NCBI GenBank assembly: GCA_029964075.1
Contig: CM057135.1
Span: 10,442,863-10,506,862 of the forward strand
DNA from: Patiria pectinifera
Taxonomy: Eukaryota; Echinodermata; Asteroidea; Valvatida; Asterinidae
Direction: 5' to 3'
Length of the DNA stretch: 64,000 bases
This document shows, one piece after another, positions 9,519 through 20,662 of the stretch (positions are counted from its first letter, which is position 1; each line of letters begins with the position of its first letter). Under the pieces are notes generated by a model. That model ran no database searches. It worked only from the letters and a program-made list of their open reading frames with translations, and was not told the origin of the DNA. Position numbers and translations under genes: made by a program.

Positions 9519-12500
9519 TGTTGTTGTTGTTGTTGGCCGCATAAGATCCAGTGGGGATCATGCTACCGCTCCTTGGGCTGATTGTTTTCGGCGCGCCCGT
9601 CCTTCCTTGCGCCACTTCTTTTCCGCCGCATCCGCTCCCTCATGGACTGCTTTCCGCCACGCTCCCCTCACAGCACATAGCTCCTCCACTCCGCGTTCCT
9701 TGATCTGGCAGTGTCGTAGGTCGTCCCGTACGCGGTCTTGAAAACGGAGTAGAGGTCTTCCACGAACTCGGGCTCCAGTGCTGACTTCGCTGAAAAGAGT
9801 CCTCTTGGGAAGACGGTCTTGCGGCATCCTTCAAACATGTCCAAACCATCTGAGCCGGCGCTCTGTGAGGATAGTATGCATGCTTGCGCCTTGAGTGCGC
9901 TGCAGAACCTCTGCGTTTGACACACGGTCCCACCACTTGACGCCTAGAATCCTCCTCAGATTGCGCAGGTGGAAGCTCAGATTGCGCAGGTGGAAGCTGT
10001 TGAGCCTGGTGATCTGCGCAGCATAGGCCGACCAGGCCTCAGACCCATACAGCAGTGTAGGCAAAACACACGCTTTGTAGACTGCCATCTTTGTCTTTAG
10101 CCTAAGCTTCTTGTTTGCCTACACACGCCTCCTGAGTTGTCCAAAGCAGCCCGCAGCTCGTCCAATGCGTCTGTTGAGGTCCGCCTCCATGCTGGCCATA
10201 CTTGAGATGCAGGACCCGAGGTAGCAGAACTCATCTACCACTGCTATCTTTTTCCCGTTAACCAAGAACGTCTGCAGAGCTGCCTGGTCTTCCACTTCCT
10301 GGCACATGACGACCTTCTTTGACTCGCTGACCTTGAGTCCAAAGACTGCACAGGAGGAGGTGAAACGATCCAGCAGGGTCTGAAGATCATCTGCCGTGTG
10401 AGCAACTAGCGCGGCATCGTCAGCGAACAGGAGGTCAGTAACAGTGGAGTGAGACACCTTGGTCTTGGCTCGGAAGCGCTGCACATTGAAGAGCCCTCCA
10501 TCGAAGCGAGTGTGCAAGTATACCCCCAGGTTGTTGTCGTCGAAGGCATGGTGAAGGAGGTATGAGAAGTAGATGTTGAAGAGACATGACGCCATCACAC
10601 AGCCCTGCTTCACTCCGCATCTGACAGAAAAACTGTCTGACACATCGCCGTCGAAGGAGATGGAGGCTTCCATCCCATCATGAAATGACTGGACAATCTT
10701 GAGCAACGTCGGTGGACAGCCAATCTTCACAAGCACTCTGTACAACCCAGCTCGGCTTACTGTGTCGAAGGCTTTTGTGAGGTCCACGAATGCGATGTAG
10801 AGGTTTACATGTTTCTCCCTGCATTTCTCTTGCAGCTGTCTTAGGGTAAACACCATGTCGATCGTTGACCTGTTTGACCTAAAACCACACTAACTCTCTG
10901 GGTAGATGTGCTCACCCAAAACTTGAAGCCTCTTGAGCACGAGCCTAGCCACAGCCTTTCCAAACACATTCAGCAGGGAGATCCCGCGGTAGTTGTTGCA
11001 GTCGGACTTATCCCCTTTGTTCTTATACAACTGTATAAACTGAGCATCCTTGAGACACTGAGGCACCTGCCCACGTTGCCAGTAGCTGACGACCGAACGA
11101 TGAAGTTGCAGCAGGGTAGGGATGTGCGGTGCAGCCAGGACTTTGATGATTTCTGCTGGTATGCCGTCAGTACCTGTAGCTTTGTTGTTGGAGAGATCGT
11201 TGATGGACCTCAAGAGTTCCTCCACAGTGGGGACGGAATCCAGTTTAGACAGACATGGTAGGTCTGGAGGTTGGTCTATTGCTTCAAGATCGATGACGGG
11301 TTCACTGCCATACAGAGCACTGTAGTGTTCAGTCCAACGTTGGAGCTGCTGGTCCGTGTCAGTGAGGAGATTTCCCTGGAGATCCCTCAGCGGTGCTACC
11401 TTCCTTCTGGTTGGGCCGATCGCAGTCTTGATGCCGTTATACATCTCCCGGAGGTTCCCGGTGTCTGCCGAAACCTGGATCTTCTGGCAAAGGTCCAGCC
11501 AGTACTGGTTTGCACACTTTCGAGTTTCCCTCTGCAGATTCTGTCGGGCAGTCTTGAGTCTGGCAAAATTTGAGCGAGTTGACACCTCTCGGTACCTGAG
11601 CAGGGCCTTCCGTTTGTCCTCCACGAGCGGCAGCAGATCTTTCGTAAACCAGTCCTTTCCGTTTCGTGGTTGGGATCCAAAGTGCCTCAAGGCCTGCTCA
11701 TACACGATCGAACTGAGGTCCTCCCAATCCTCTCCGCCGATAACTGCCTTGAGGAAGCTGTTGACCTTTTCCGGGTTCTTCACCCCCTCCCGGTTGATCC
11801 GTTTCCGTCCCGCCTGCTGTGACTTGTGCAGCTTTTTCAGAAATGTCCGAATCTTGCAGAGGACAAGGCAGTGGTCTGTATCCCCATCAGCAGAACGAAT
11901 CGCTCTCGTATGGAGAACCTCCTTAAGAAGGCTCCTTCTGCAGAGAACCAAGTCTAGTTGGTGCCAGTGCCGAGATCTTGGGTGCTGCCAGGTGGTCTTG
12001 TGTGAGATCCTTCCGGCAAAGTAGGTATTAGTAACGCACAGACTCTGGGCCACACACAACTCCAAGACACGCTGACCATTGTTGTTCATTCTACCGACAC
12101 CCTGATTGCCGAGACAGTCGGGCCAGTTCCCATGGTCATTCCCAACTCTGGCATTAAAGTCCCCCAGTACCAACAGCGAGTCTCGTGCTGGAATGTGGCG
12201 AACCTCATCCTCCAAGAGCCTGTAGAAGGTGTCCTTCACGTCCTCGTCCGCCTGCAGAGTCGGCGCATATACACTGAGCAGGGACAAGTAACCGCTTTCA
12301 GTGTGAATCCGGATCCTCATCAGCCGTGGGGAGATGCCCACAGGAGTATCTATGTGCTTCAGCAGGGAGTTCTTGACTGCAAAACCAACACCATGCATTT
12401 GAGCTTCTGTTTCAGCCTTGCCATTCCAAAAGAGTGTGTAGTCCTTCTCTTTGATGCTGCCCGTCCCCAACCATCTGGTCTCTGACAGAGCCACAATGTC

Positions 12501-13381
12501 CATATCCAACCGATTGAGTTCATTGTTGAGAAAAATCGTCTTCCTAGGTTCAAAATCGCTATCCAAAAGCCGTGGTCGTGGTCCAGTCCAGTTCAGTGTC
12601 CGTATATTCCATAAGCCGATCCGAAGAAAAGAATTGGTTGTGTCAGGAAGAAGAGGTGGGGTTGACTGTTTGACCCTCCTTTTATCGGGCCCTCCACGGA
12701 TTGTGGCGAGCAGGCCACCCGTAAATACGGCTGCTCGGTCGCTGCAGCAGGACACGAAGTCTCCCTATACCCCGCTTGGAATGACGACGGCCTTCACACT
12801 GCAACCTTCGGCGCGGACGCCTGGGCAACATAGAGAGCACGTGCTTGCCCAGAACACATGTTCCCCTTTAAGAACCGACTCGGTGAACTCAGCGGCAGAT
12901 GAATCCGACAGCTGCACCAAGAAGATCCCGTAGCTTTTTGCATAGTGTGCTCTCTGGAGGATGGCCGTTGGCCCATAGGAGCTCATCCGCCCTTGACAGG
13001 TCATATTTCATCCTGCTGAGTGACCCCACACCCAAGAATAGGTGGTCTGGGTTTAAAATCAGAGTTTTCCTTCTCCTAGGTGGGTTGCCTTCCATGGCTT
13101 ACGAGCCCCACCTGCCCGGGTTTGAAATCAGAGTTCCTTCTCCTAGGTGGGCTGCCTCCCATGGCTGACGAGCCCCATCTGCCCGGAGCGATCTGGTTTT
13201 AAGGCGCCAGACACTCGCCTTTCACACCTCTGCCATCGGTTTTAAACAGGGTCGGCGCATGAAGCCAAGCAGTAGGAGTTTGGTTAGGAGAGGCTGTTGG
13301 AGACGCTGGCCATATGGGATACTTCATGGATAGGGGGTGGCTCAATTCCCTCCTACCTTCCCGGCCATCCTAACCCTTTTG
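9519..13381 (-). mobile_element. APE-type LINE inserted in the Polinton (LINE 1)
   Basis: A near full-length non-LTR retrotransposon on the minus strand. Its 3' end is a (CAA)n tail, seen as ttgttgttg at 9519-9536. The 8-bp sequence acaaaaat occurs just outside both ends (9511-9518 and 13382-13389), a plausible target-site duplication. It sits exactly between the divergent Polinton genes at 9478 and 13391. The 5' untranslated part is 12756-13381. Endonuclease and reverse transcriptase resemble the RTE/CR1-like group often annotated as craniofacial development protein 2; I do not assign a clade. Confidence 0.85.
9558..12755 (-). pseudogene. LINE 1 endonuclease-reverse transcriptase
   Basis: Order of domains on the minus strand: APE endonuclease (IGLWNIRTLN, VALSETRWLG, LLVLGDFNARVG, GDTDHCLVLCK), linker, then reverse transcriptase (ATGTDGIPAEI, CNNYRGISLLN, IAFVDLTKAFDTV, CGVKQGC, catalytic LLFADDAALVA) and the RT-thumb/C-terminal region (LRRILGVKWWDRV, RLRWFGHV). 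A stop codon at about 10890 replaces the residue before CGFRS, consistent with a CAG to TAG change. Frameshifts follow near 10119 and 9830. An 18-bp duplication near 9960-9995 repeats SFHLRNL. The enzyme is dead as read, but the order is complete. Confidence 0.85.
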
Positions 13382-13390
13382 ACAAAAATA

Positions 13391-14763
13391 ATGAGTGATT
13401 TTAAGTCATTTAAAAAGCAGATACAATCGATAGCTGATCAGGTAACGAGACAAGTAAATCAAAATGTAGCTAAACGACAAGCTACCACCCTAGCGCATGT
13501 ACTAGACAGTCCGTATCTCATTGGCGAACTCGAGATAACGGTCAACGCGTCTAACACGTTTTTAACCTCGTTTCCCGACTTAATCTCAGACTATAAAATA
13601 TTTCGCCTCAATACCAACGATGCTTTACTTCGTTGGAAAATAGACCCCGTGTCTTTTTATCAAAATCAGTTAAACTTTGCGATCTATTGCGCTACAACGG
13701 GGTGTGGTGTTGGAATCGATATTTAATTTTCTTATTTAATTTTCATCTATACTTTACGGTTAGAATGATATTAAACGACATGGCCATAGCAATACCGGGA
13801 GAAGACTCGTTTGACGCTCTCAGCAACACCTATGGTCGTGGAGCATTTACCAACATCTGTCGGACTTTTGCCATTGATCAAAAGAAGTATTTTAAACAGA
13901 CGAGAGATCAAAAGACTTATGGCTTAGGTCGGCTTTTTCTTTGTAACGAAAAAAACAAAATCGTTTGTACTCTTGCCGTTAGACTATGATAAAAACACGA
14001 CCACACTCGACGATTTTATCAACCCCACGGGTGATAAAATTGGGAGTTTAGACGATCCAAAAAACACAATGCTTATTTTAAGCATTGGAAGGGTTATCTC
14101 GAACAAGACGACATCGTCAAAATGGCTTGGTTAGATTTTATACCCGCCAAAAGTTCGTTTACCTCCGTGGGAATCATAAAGATCAACGAATCGATCAAAT
14201 CTTACGTGTACGTTTTACTCGATGCGCAGGCTCAAACAAAAACGAGCGTATTATCACCGGACACCGGATTAGACGCTCAGACACAATTTAACGTCATCGT
14301 TGAAGATATCATCAATGCAGTAGACGACATGGAAACGAGTATCGATCAATTTCAAAACTCTTTGCAGTATGCCAGAACGCCTCTCAATTTTGTCGTGAAA
14401 CCGGGGTTGTATTTAATTCCATCGGATATGAACTTGAGGATTGGAACGCACGACGGATATAACAACAATCTTCAAATCACTACCCAGATTATGAAAACTG
14501 GTTTGGTGTTAGATTTAAACTCACAACCTCAACCGGACGACTCTTTTGATGACACTGATGACGTCGCGCCACCAACACCCCCAGAGCCTATGACGAACGA
14601 TATTGTATCACCAACACCAGCACCAACACCAGCACCAACACCTACAGTTTTAACCAAAGAGCCCACGAAACTACAACCTCACCAAGACGAAAAATTATCG
14701 TTGACGGTAGGAATGTTAGCTATCGTTGGCATGGGTATTTTGGCTTACGAGGCAACGCGATAA
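13391..14763 (+). pseudogene. Polinton virion-type protein with C-terminal anchor
   Basis: Starts MSDFKSFKKQIQSIADQV directly after the LINE target duplication. Segments lie in shifting frames: DSPYLIGELEITV and LNFAIYCATTGCGV (13391-13720), ILNDMAIAIPGEDSFDALSN (13766-13989), then MAWLDFIPAKSSFTSVG to the end. The last part holds LDAQTQFNVIVEDIINAV, RIGTHDGYNN, a proline/threonine-rich linker (TPAPTPAPTP) and a terminal hydrophobic segment LSLTVGMLAIVGMGILAYEA. The pattern LNxAIxCATTGCGV with DAQxQFxVxVEDAI and RIGxxxGYNN recurs, as I recall, in Polinton-like elements and is presumed structural. At least two frameshifts inactivate it. Confidence 0.6.
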
Positions 14764-14781
14764 GTCACACTAATCTCACAC

Positions 14782-14829
14782 AAAAAAATAAGCCTTACCA
14801 ACTTTGTGCTGGTAAGGCTATTTTTTTTT
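14782..14829. terminator. Bidirectional hairpin between convergent genes
   Basis: AGCCTTACCA and TGGTAAGGCT form a perfect 10-bp stem around a nine-base loop, extended outward by an A-run on the left and a T-run on the right. It lies between the plus-strand stop at 14763 and the minus-strand stop at 14857, so it could end transcripts from both sides. Confidence 0.65.
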
Positions 14830-14856
14830 CCTTTTTAAACTTGATTACAACTATTA

Positions 14857-15968
14857 CTACCATCGTTTTTGCAGGTACGCAAACACCAAGGCTCCCACAC
14901 CCAAAAACAAAGCCCACACGTGCTCAGCCAACCACGATACGAACTTACTAAGCGCGTTAAATATCCAACTTAGTACGCTGCCAATGATACCCGGCATAGC
15001 ACCCAACGCGCTCACTCCGAGTTTTTGAAGAGCAGATGCAAAATGAGCGAGTTGTTTTGAAATCCACTCTTTGATACCGCCTTTTGGTGGTGTTGGTGTT
15101 GGCGATGGTGCGGTTGATGGTGCAAGAGTTGTGTCACCGCTTAATATTTTATTAATCGTTTCTTTGATTCTAGCGATCTGACTTTAGAGCCCACGTTCGT
15201 TGGCTTGTGTGGCTTCTAATCTGGCGGATCTTTCAACGTTCAAGTCGCTCAATTTATCGTTTAACTCTCGTCGACCCTCTTTGCTGTGCGATTCGTCGAG
15301 TTATTGTCTCGTGGCTGCAATCTCTTGGTCTAGTTCTGTGAGACGCGCTAAATTAAGTTCTAGGTTACCTCTCAACGTCTGAAGACTTTTGTCTAAACCC
15401 TGGAGTTCTCTGTAATTCAATCCTTCCGTTTGAGCGCCGGTGTCTTGTTCTAAATCGTCTATAATCTCGGTTGCCTCATCGGTGACTCTGGGTAGTTCTG
15501 TCATGGGGATACTCTCGGGTTGTATCGATCGCAGTTGTTGACTTTGATCGTCACTGAGTGTCTTACGTTCGTAATGTGTAAAACCTAATTTGTTTCTCAT
15601 AAAATCTCTACCGTTTAAACCTAACTTTATTACATTTTTCTCTATTGAAATGTGTTTGGGTTTCTTTTATCCGTTAACCTTACTAAGTCTTTACCAGTGT
15701 CATACAATAAACCGTCTGTTTTGAGAATAAATGTTTCGTATCTCGGAGATATTGGTTTATTGAATATGTTATAAGCATCGTAAAACTCATCAACGTGACC
15801 ATTAGTGATCATGATTCTTCCTTGATCTAAAAAGTCATCCATGTCGGTAACGGGTGTATCAGGAGTATCAAAGTCGTCATCTAGATTGGTCTCTGCTACA
15901 TCATTATCGTTATCATCATCGTAATCGTAATCATCAACGGGGTCAAAGTCAAATCCTCCCTCAGCTAT
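14857..15968 (-). pseudogene. Polinton coiled-coil/membrane protein
   Basis: The N-terminus is acidic (repeated DYDYDDDND at 15900-15940; a start ATG is not visible, ATA stands near 15968). Then come EFYDAYNIFNKPISPRYETF and VRLTDKRNPNTFQ. After a frameshift at about 15600-15640 there is a helical region (ELQGLDKSLQTLRGNLELNL) with two in-frame stops near 15303 and 15187. It ends with a Pro/Thr linker and a long hydrophobic tail (LGAMPGIIGSVLSWIF, WALFLGVGALVFAYL). The LTDKRN motif followed by coiled coil and membrane tail matches, from memory, a recurrent Polinton protein of unknown role. It converges on the hairpin at 14782-14829. Confidence 0.6.
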
Positions 15969-15990
15969 TTATTTAATAAACCTATTTAAA

Positions 15991-16233
15991 TTATGCCGTT
16001 ATGATTATACTGCCCGGTAGTATACCCTGGGCCACCAACCAATTTTGCGTGGCCAGAGCTCCACTTATAATAACCGTCAATTTACCTATTTCATCTACGC
16101 TTACTTTGTCTAAATCCGGCGCTTTCATTTTGAGTAGTTTATTTCCTACCATGGCGTATCCCATCGAAAGACCCGATATGACAGCTCCATGATAAATCGT
16201 ATTTGCTATTCCGTTGGTGTCAAAGTTACTCAT
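15991..16233 (-). CDS. Small Polinton membrane protein
   Basis: 80 aa, starting MSNFDTNGIANTIYHGAVI. It has one or two hydrophobic segments (AVISGLSMGYAMVG and VIISGALATQNWLV) separated by a short basic/acidic linker. Copy A keeps the same protein, fused to its upstream neighbour. Short proteins with the pattern IANTxxHGAxISxxxxxY and KLTxxIxxAxxTxxWLVxQGI occur in Polinton-like elements and are presumed membrane or virion components. The start is set by the ATG at 16233, 34 bp after the upstream stop. Confidence 0.6.
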   Translation of the reverse strand: MSNFDTNGIANTIYHGAVISGLSMGYAMVGNKLLKMKAPDLDKVSVDEIGKLTVIISGALATQNWLVAQGILPGSIIITA

Positions 16234-16266
16234 CGTTTTTAATATAACAATGTTTGAATTGCTGGT

Positions 16267-17112
16267 TTATTCCATGTCTAGCGTTTTTGGGGCGCTGGGT
16301 GTAGTGGGTTGCGTTACTACCGGCACTGGCTGTACCACCGGCGCAGTTGTCTTACTTTTTAGTACCAGCATCCCCACTCCTATTATCGACGCTATAGCAC
16401 CCCACATCGCCCAAGAGTTGTAGTCTAGTGAGCTCGTATAATCGTCCGATGTTACATCCATTTTGGCTAATTTTAATTTCATCCGTCTATTGTGCTCGGC
16501 TAAAGCTTTACCCTGCTGAATTCGTTTGGGATTTTTAGTCTTGTTCACTCTCGTTTCCGTTGGTGATGATGTTGTTTTATCGGTTCGGGTGTCTCTGTCT
16601 CTGCTGGTTGAGCCGCAGGCGTTTCTGTCGCTGCTTTCTGATCTTCCATTTATTATATTAGGTTTATTAAATTTCAAATGTTTTGTTGTGATAATCGTAG
16701 CAACTAGGGGTGACATTAATGTTCTGTACTTGTAACAAACGTCACTCAACATACCAGCCATACTCGCGCTTATAATAGGATCAGAACTCAAGTCGATGGT
16801 GAGTTCTTCTTCAGAATCTCTAGTGACTTTATATCCTAAAACTTGCACGGGTGTAACAACAGATAACACTCTCGAAAATAGACTTAAAGTGTATTTGCCA
16901 ACGGTTTGAACAATTTCATTTCCAAATTTAGTGTCGCACAGATGATATAGCTTTTTGAGTTCTTTACTTTCAAGAGCTTCGATTTGTTTAACGGTGTATT
17001 CCTTTCCCAAGTACTTTCAAGAGTTTCCAGCTGCTACGACACCGCACAAACGATATTTATGTTTTGCGTTGTGATCTTGCTCGTTCGTTAAAGTAAGTTT
17101 TAGGTCCTCCAT
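16267..17112 (-). pseudogene. Polinton virion-type membrane protein
   Basis: The ATG at 17112 gives MEDLKLTLTNEQDHNAKHKY, followed by an in-frame TGA where copy A has a lysine codon. The rest is open: GKEYTVKQIEALESKELKKL, VVTPVQVLGYKV, DPIISASMAGMLSDVCYKY, a Ser/Arg-rich linker, the basic motif NPKRIQQGKALAEHNRRMK, one transmembrane helix (MWGAIASIIGVGMLVL) and a proline-rich tail. The family appears, from memory, in cnidarian and mollusc Polinton-like elements with the same LTLTNExDHNAKHKxRLCGVV start. Function unknown; likely virion membrane or scaffold. Confidence 0.6.
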
Positions 17113-17372
17113 TTAATTAGAAACGAATTTAATTTTGTTGTAGCTTTTGCAACTTTGTTACAAAATCGAAGGTATTCGTATAGGTAAAACGATAGATTAA
17201 GCGATATGATGATAATAGCCAAAAACTGCAAATACTCGAATATTGCTATCATTTACTAACAGCAAAATGTATTTTGTTGACGTTTGTTGAATAGGTTGCT
17301 GATTTTTGTTGATTAGCAAATTGATTAGCTATTAATTGCTATTTACCTAGCTATTAATTGCTACTCACGTAG

Positions 17373-17970
17373 CTACTCAAGTAGCTCGTAACTAACTGGA
17401 GGTTCTGTGTATACTACTAATCTACTATATTCCACATCTCTCAAACGTCGTTTTATATAATCTCGTTCTTCAATCGGTACGACGGTCTAACGCTTGATCA
17501 AACGATGTTTTATCTATGCAGTAAAATAATGCCAACCAAGCCGTATTTTCTCTAAAATCTTTTAAAACGCTGTTGTACTTTTGAGTCAGTAACCAAGAGC
17601 TGTGATTGACGTGTCTTCCGCTAAACGCCATCTTTCTTAGCGCGCACGTCTTTTTACGATATTTAATCTCTTGATCCGAAGAGCAATCGTCTACGTTAAA
17701 CAACGTGGGAAGACCTTCGAATTCTTTCCTGTAAAAATCGAACGCTTCGTTGAGCGTCATCTTGTACAATTCCGGATCGCAGAGGTATACCTCGGGATCT
17801 GCGTGAACCCACTTTCTTTCGATGTACGTTTTATTTTTAAAAACGGTAGGGCAAATGATGACTATCGCTTTAAATGTATTTTTATAGTCTGACTCTAACA
17901 GATCTAAAATCCATTTGGTTTTACCCGAATTTGTTTTGCCGACGATTAAAGCGCAATGCGGTTGTGTCAT
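17373..17970 (-). pseudogene. Polinton packaging ATPase (main copy)
   Basis: FtsK/HerA-superfamily ATPase that loads DNA into capsids. It starts MTQPHCALIVGKTNSGKTKW, which contains Walker A GKTNSGKT. Walker B-like TLFNVDDCSSD follows at about residue 93, with Asn where Ile is seen in copy A. Then NHSSWLLTQKYNSV. After QALD an 8-bp loss relative to copy A (at about 17483) shifts the frame; the tail PPVSYELLE continues in the next frame to the stop at 17373. The start codon lies one base after the capsid stop, the usual tight Polinton arrangement. Length, about 199 codons, fits the family. Confidence 0.85.
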
Positions 17971-17971
17971 T

Positions 17972-19220
17972 TTAACTGAACAGATATTTAAAATTCCCGT
18001 CTTCCAAGTTCAATTGAGCATCCATGACTAAAAATACGTACATCGTGAGGTCACCTTGGCTTTCAGCTTCTCTGTTAAATTGAATATGATGCCTCCTCCG
18101 TCTCCGAGTTTCTTACCGGATCCGGGAGCGGAATTGTCGTCGTTACTTCTAAAATCGAGCCACAGACCGTACTTGTTTTTTAGATAGTCTCCGAGGTCAA
18201 AACCCGTCAAATTTAAGTCTTTAGCTACTCCGCGCCCGCTTTCGGTATCGCTGTCTCCAAAGAACTTGATAATGTCGTTCCAGTGTTGATACTGAAACAT
18301 GCCTTGACTGTAGAGTTGATTGGGTTCACCTTCTACAGTCACCGATGTTTTGGTTAGTTTTGGATTATAAAATCGCTGCGGATTTTTCTCCGTGGGATCT
18401 TTAAACAAAAACAAAATACACTTGAGACTCCTGATGGGTTGATTGACGCTGACGTTCCAAAGTGTGTCCGATTTGTTGACGGATCTAACTTTTAGCGAGT
18501 GGAATTTATCAAACAGACATTTCATTAAACCCTGGTGTTTATTCCTGATGGTGATAGCTAGGTCTCTGTTGGTCACCACTTCGTATTCGACAGACAAGTC
18601 TGAGATAGAATACATCGCCGCTGTATCTGAACTGTTGACAACTTGATCGTAATCGTTAAACTTTATCTCGTACGTCTGGGGTAAAAAGGGTAATGCGAAG
18701 TCAGTATGTCAATGTCTAGGGGAATACAATATCTGTTACCATAGGCATCCGCGATAGCTTGATCTTTACCGTTGTTGGCGCCTGCGTTAGCATCTTGAGC
18801 CCCAGTTCTTAGTTTAGACACGTTTTCTTTTTCTATGCCCGAGTACGCCATGTTTCGAGTTGTCGAGCTGTTGAGCCAATTGTCTTTAAAGTTGTGATAC
18901 ACGTCGGCGTGACGATAACTCACGATTTCGTTACCTTGAAGCCTGACGCTGATTTCGCTGACTAAATTTCTGGCCAAATTGCTAAAAATGGTTCTATTGT
19001 TGTCACCTCCACCTTCGAGTTCTAAATTGAAAGCTAGTTTACAAGTGCCGGGTACGATCTTGTCGTCTACACCCAATTGAGGAAACTTGACCCTCAGCGT
19101 TTGCCCCGCCGATATACTACTAGGATTGTGGGTAATGACCACCTCTTTTCTCTCACCCTTGATAGATCTGGGTATTTTTAATAGCCTGCTGGGATTGAGC
19201 TTTTTTCCATACGCATTCAT
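17972..19220 (-). pseudogene. Polinton major capsid protein (double jelly-roll)
   Basis: The N-terminal part (19220-18680) begins MNAYGKKLNPSRLLKIP and contains FPQLGVDDKIVPGTCKLAF, NEIVSYRHADVYHNFKDNW and IPLDIDILTSHYPFYP. A frameshift near 18680 leads to SDLSVEYEVVTNRDLAITIRN, NKSDTLWNVSVNQPIRSLK, YNPKLTKTSVTVEGEPNQLYSQGM and YLKNKYGLWLDFRSNDD. A second shift near 18050 precedes the C-terminal MYVFLVMDAQLNLEDG. The order and the NQLYSQGM/WLDxRSxDD motifs match capsid proteins of Polintons, known to adopt the double jelly-roll fold. About 415 codons, slightly short because of small deletions. Confidence 0.85.
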
Positions 19221-19242
19221 TGTATTTATAGGAGTTTTAAAT

Positions 19243-19584
19243 TTAAAGGTATCTGTAAGCCAAGTAACCCGCCAATAGCGTTCCTCCCGCGATAAACACC
19301 AGTTCTTTTTCTATTTGTTGGTCGATAGGCTCGTAAAATCTTCGAGTTTTGGGTTCGCGGTGTAACTCGACGTTTTCTCCTGTCATTTCGTTGTAGTAAC
19401 GCAACGCTTGGTCAACGTTGTAAAATGCTTGTTTATAAACATTTTGCTTTCTGATACGTTCGTTGAGAAAATCGAGTCGTTTCGTTTGTTCTCGTTGCCA
19501 CTGATCTCTGGCGGCCGAGGGTTGTTCTTCGGCTAAATTGTGTCTCTTACGCTCTTCGCTGCCATCATCCTTATTCAGACTTTA
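19243..19584 (-). pseudogene. Short Polinton protein with C-terminal membrane anchor
   Basis: An open minus-strand frame of about 112 codons between integrase and capsid genes. It is charged and helical (DQWQREQTKRLDFLNERIRK, QALRYYNEMTGENVEL) and ends in ELVFIAGGTLLAGYLAYRYL, a membrane segment. No ATG opens this frame; one begins upstream near 19603 in another frame, so the N-terminus is probably frameshifted. The 3' end is only 22 bp from the capsid start. Function unknown. Confidence 0.5.
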
Positions 19585-19663
19585 AAATAAAACGTTTGAA
19601 TCATTACAACATCTTACGCCATCTATTTAATGTATAAAGCCTTTTAAATTATTATTATAATAA

Positions 19664-20662
19664 ATGATGGATAAACTTCAAAACTGTATTATAGCCCAAG
19701 CGGTTATTGGAGAGGCGAAAGCGCCGCCGACCATTTACACGATAAAACAAAAATCGATAAAAAGGTAATCAGAGATTGGCTTAAAAAACAAGTGATTTGG
19801 CAAATTTATCTACCGGGTCCTGCGTATGTACCCAGGCCTACGTGTACATCGCGAGAGTTTGAAACACCAAACGACTTTCACCAAATGGATGTGCTATACC
19901 TACCCTGGAATAAAGTAAAACGCAAGACTTATAAATACGCTTTGACGGTTGTCGACTTTGCGAGTCGATACCACGAAGCAGAACCTTTGGTTTCTAAAAC
20001 GGCGTATTCCACCCAATATGCTATCGTGAAGATTTACGCGAGATCTCCTTTGAGTTACCTTAAAACTTTGAGAGTAGACGCCGGTACCGAATTTAAAGGC
20101 GCATTTAAAAAATGGATGACCTCAAAAAACGTCGAGATTATCGTAGGCGAACCCGGAAACCACCGATCGAAGGGTATCGTAGAAAGATTTAATCGAACTA
20201 GCCGAGAGGCTGTTTGGACATCAGTACGCTCAAGAAATGTTAAATCCCGAGAGTAGAAATACGCAATTGGTTGAGCGATTACCCAGCGTGATCAAGGCTA
20301 TAAACGATGAAACGACAAGATTAATAGCTAAAGCGCCGTCACAGGCGGTTAAACTAGAACAGGTCCGGCAATCGGCGGCTAACCCCGTTAAAACAAAAGA
20401 GCAACAATTACTGCAAGACGCCATGGTTAGATATTTATATTACCCGGGCGAGCAAGAGGGTAGAACCTCGAGAAGAGCCACGGATCCCATTTGGAGCGTA
20501 GACATCTTCAACGTTGAATAAAGAACGAGTCATTTTAAAATGATTAACGGTAAAAAAGTCACGACGGGTCCTTCTCTTTATTACCTCCAAAACGGCCCAA
20601 AAAAGAGGTTTGTGAGACAAGAGCTTCAAGTCGTACCCGAGGACACGCAATTACCGCCGTAG
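19664..20662 (+). pseudogene. Polinton retrovirus-like integrase
   Basis: DDE integrase that would insert the linear Polinton. The start MMDKLQNCIIAQAVIGEAK is followed by a stop and loss of the zinc-binding region. The core is open: catalytic residues lie in FHQMDVLYL (D), LRVDAGTEFKG (D) and SKGIVERFNR (E). A frameshift near 20210 leads to the C-terminal part with RYLYYPGEQEGRTSRRATDP and VDIFNV, an SH3/chromo-like region, ending PEDTQLPP. YALTVVDFASRYHEAEPL is typical of the Polinton branch. The gene ends tail to tail with the polymerase, overlapping it by 37 bp. Confidence 0.85.

Noticed and set aside
11356..12024. 222-aa plus-strand frame
   Set aside because: A shadow on the opposite strand of the LINE 1 endonuclease/reverse transcriptase.
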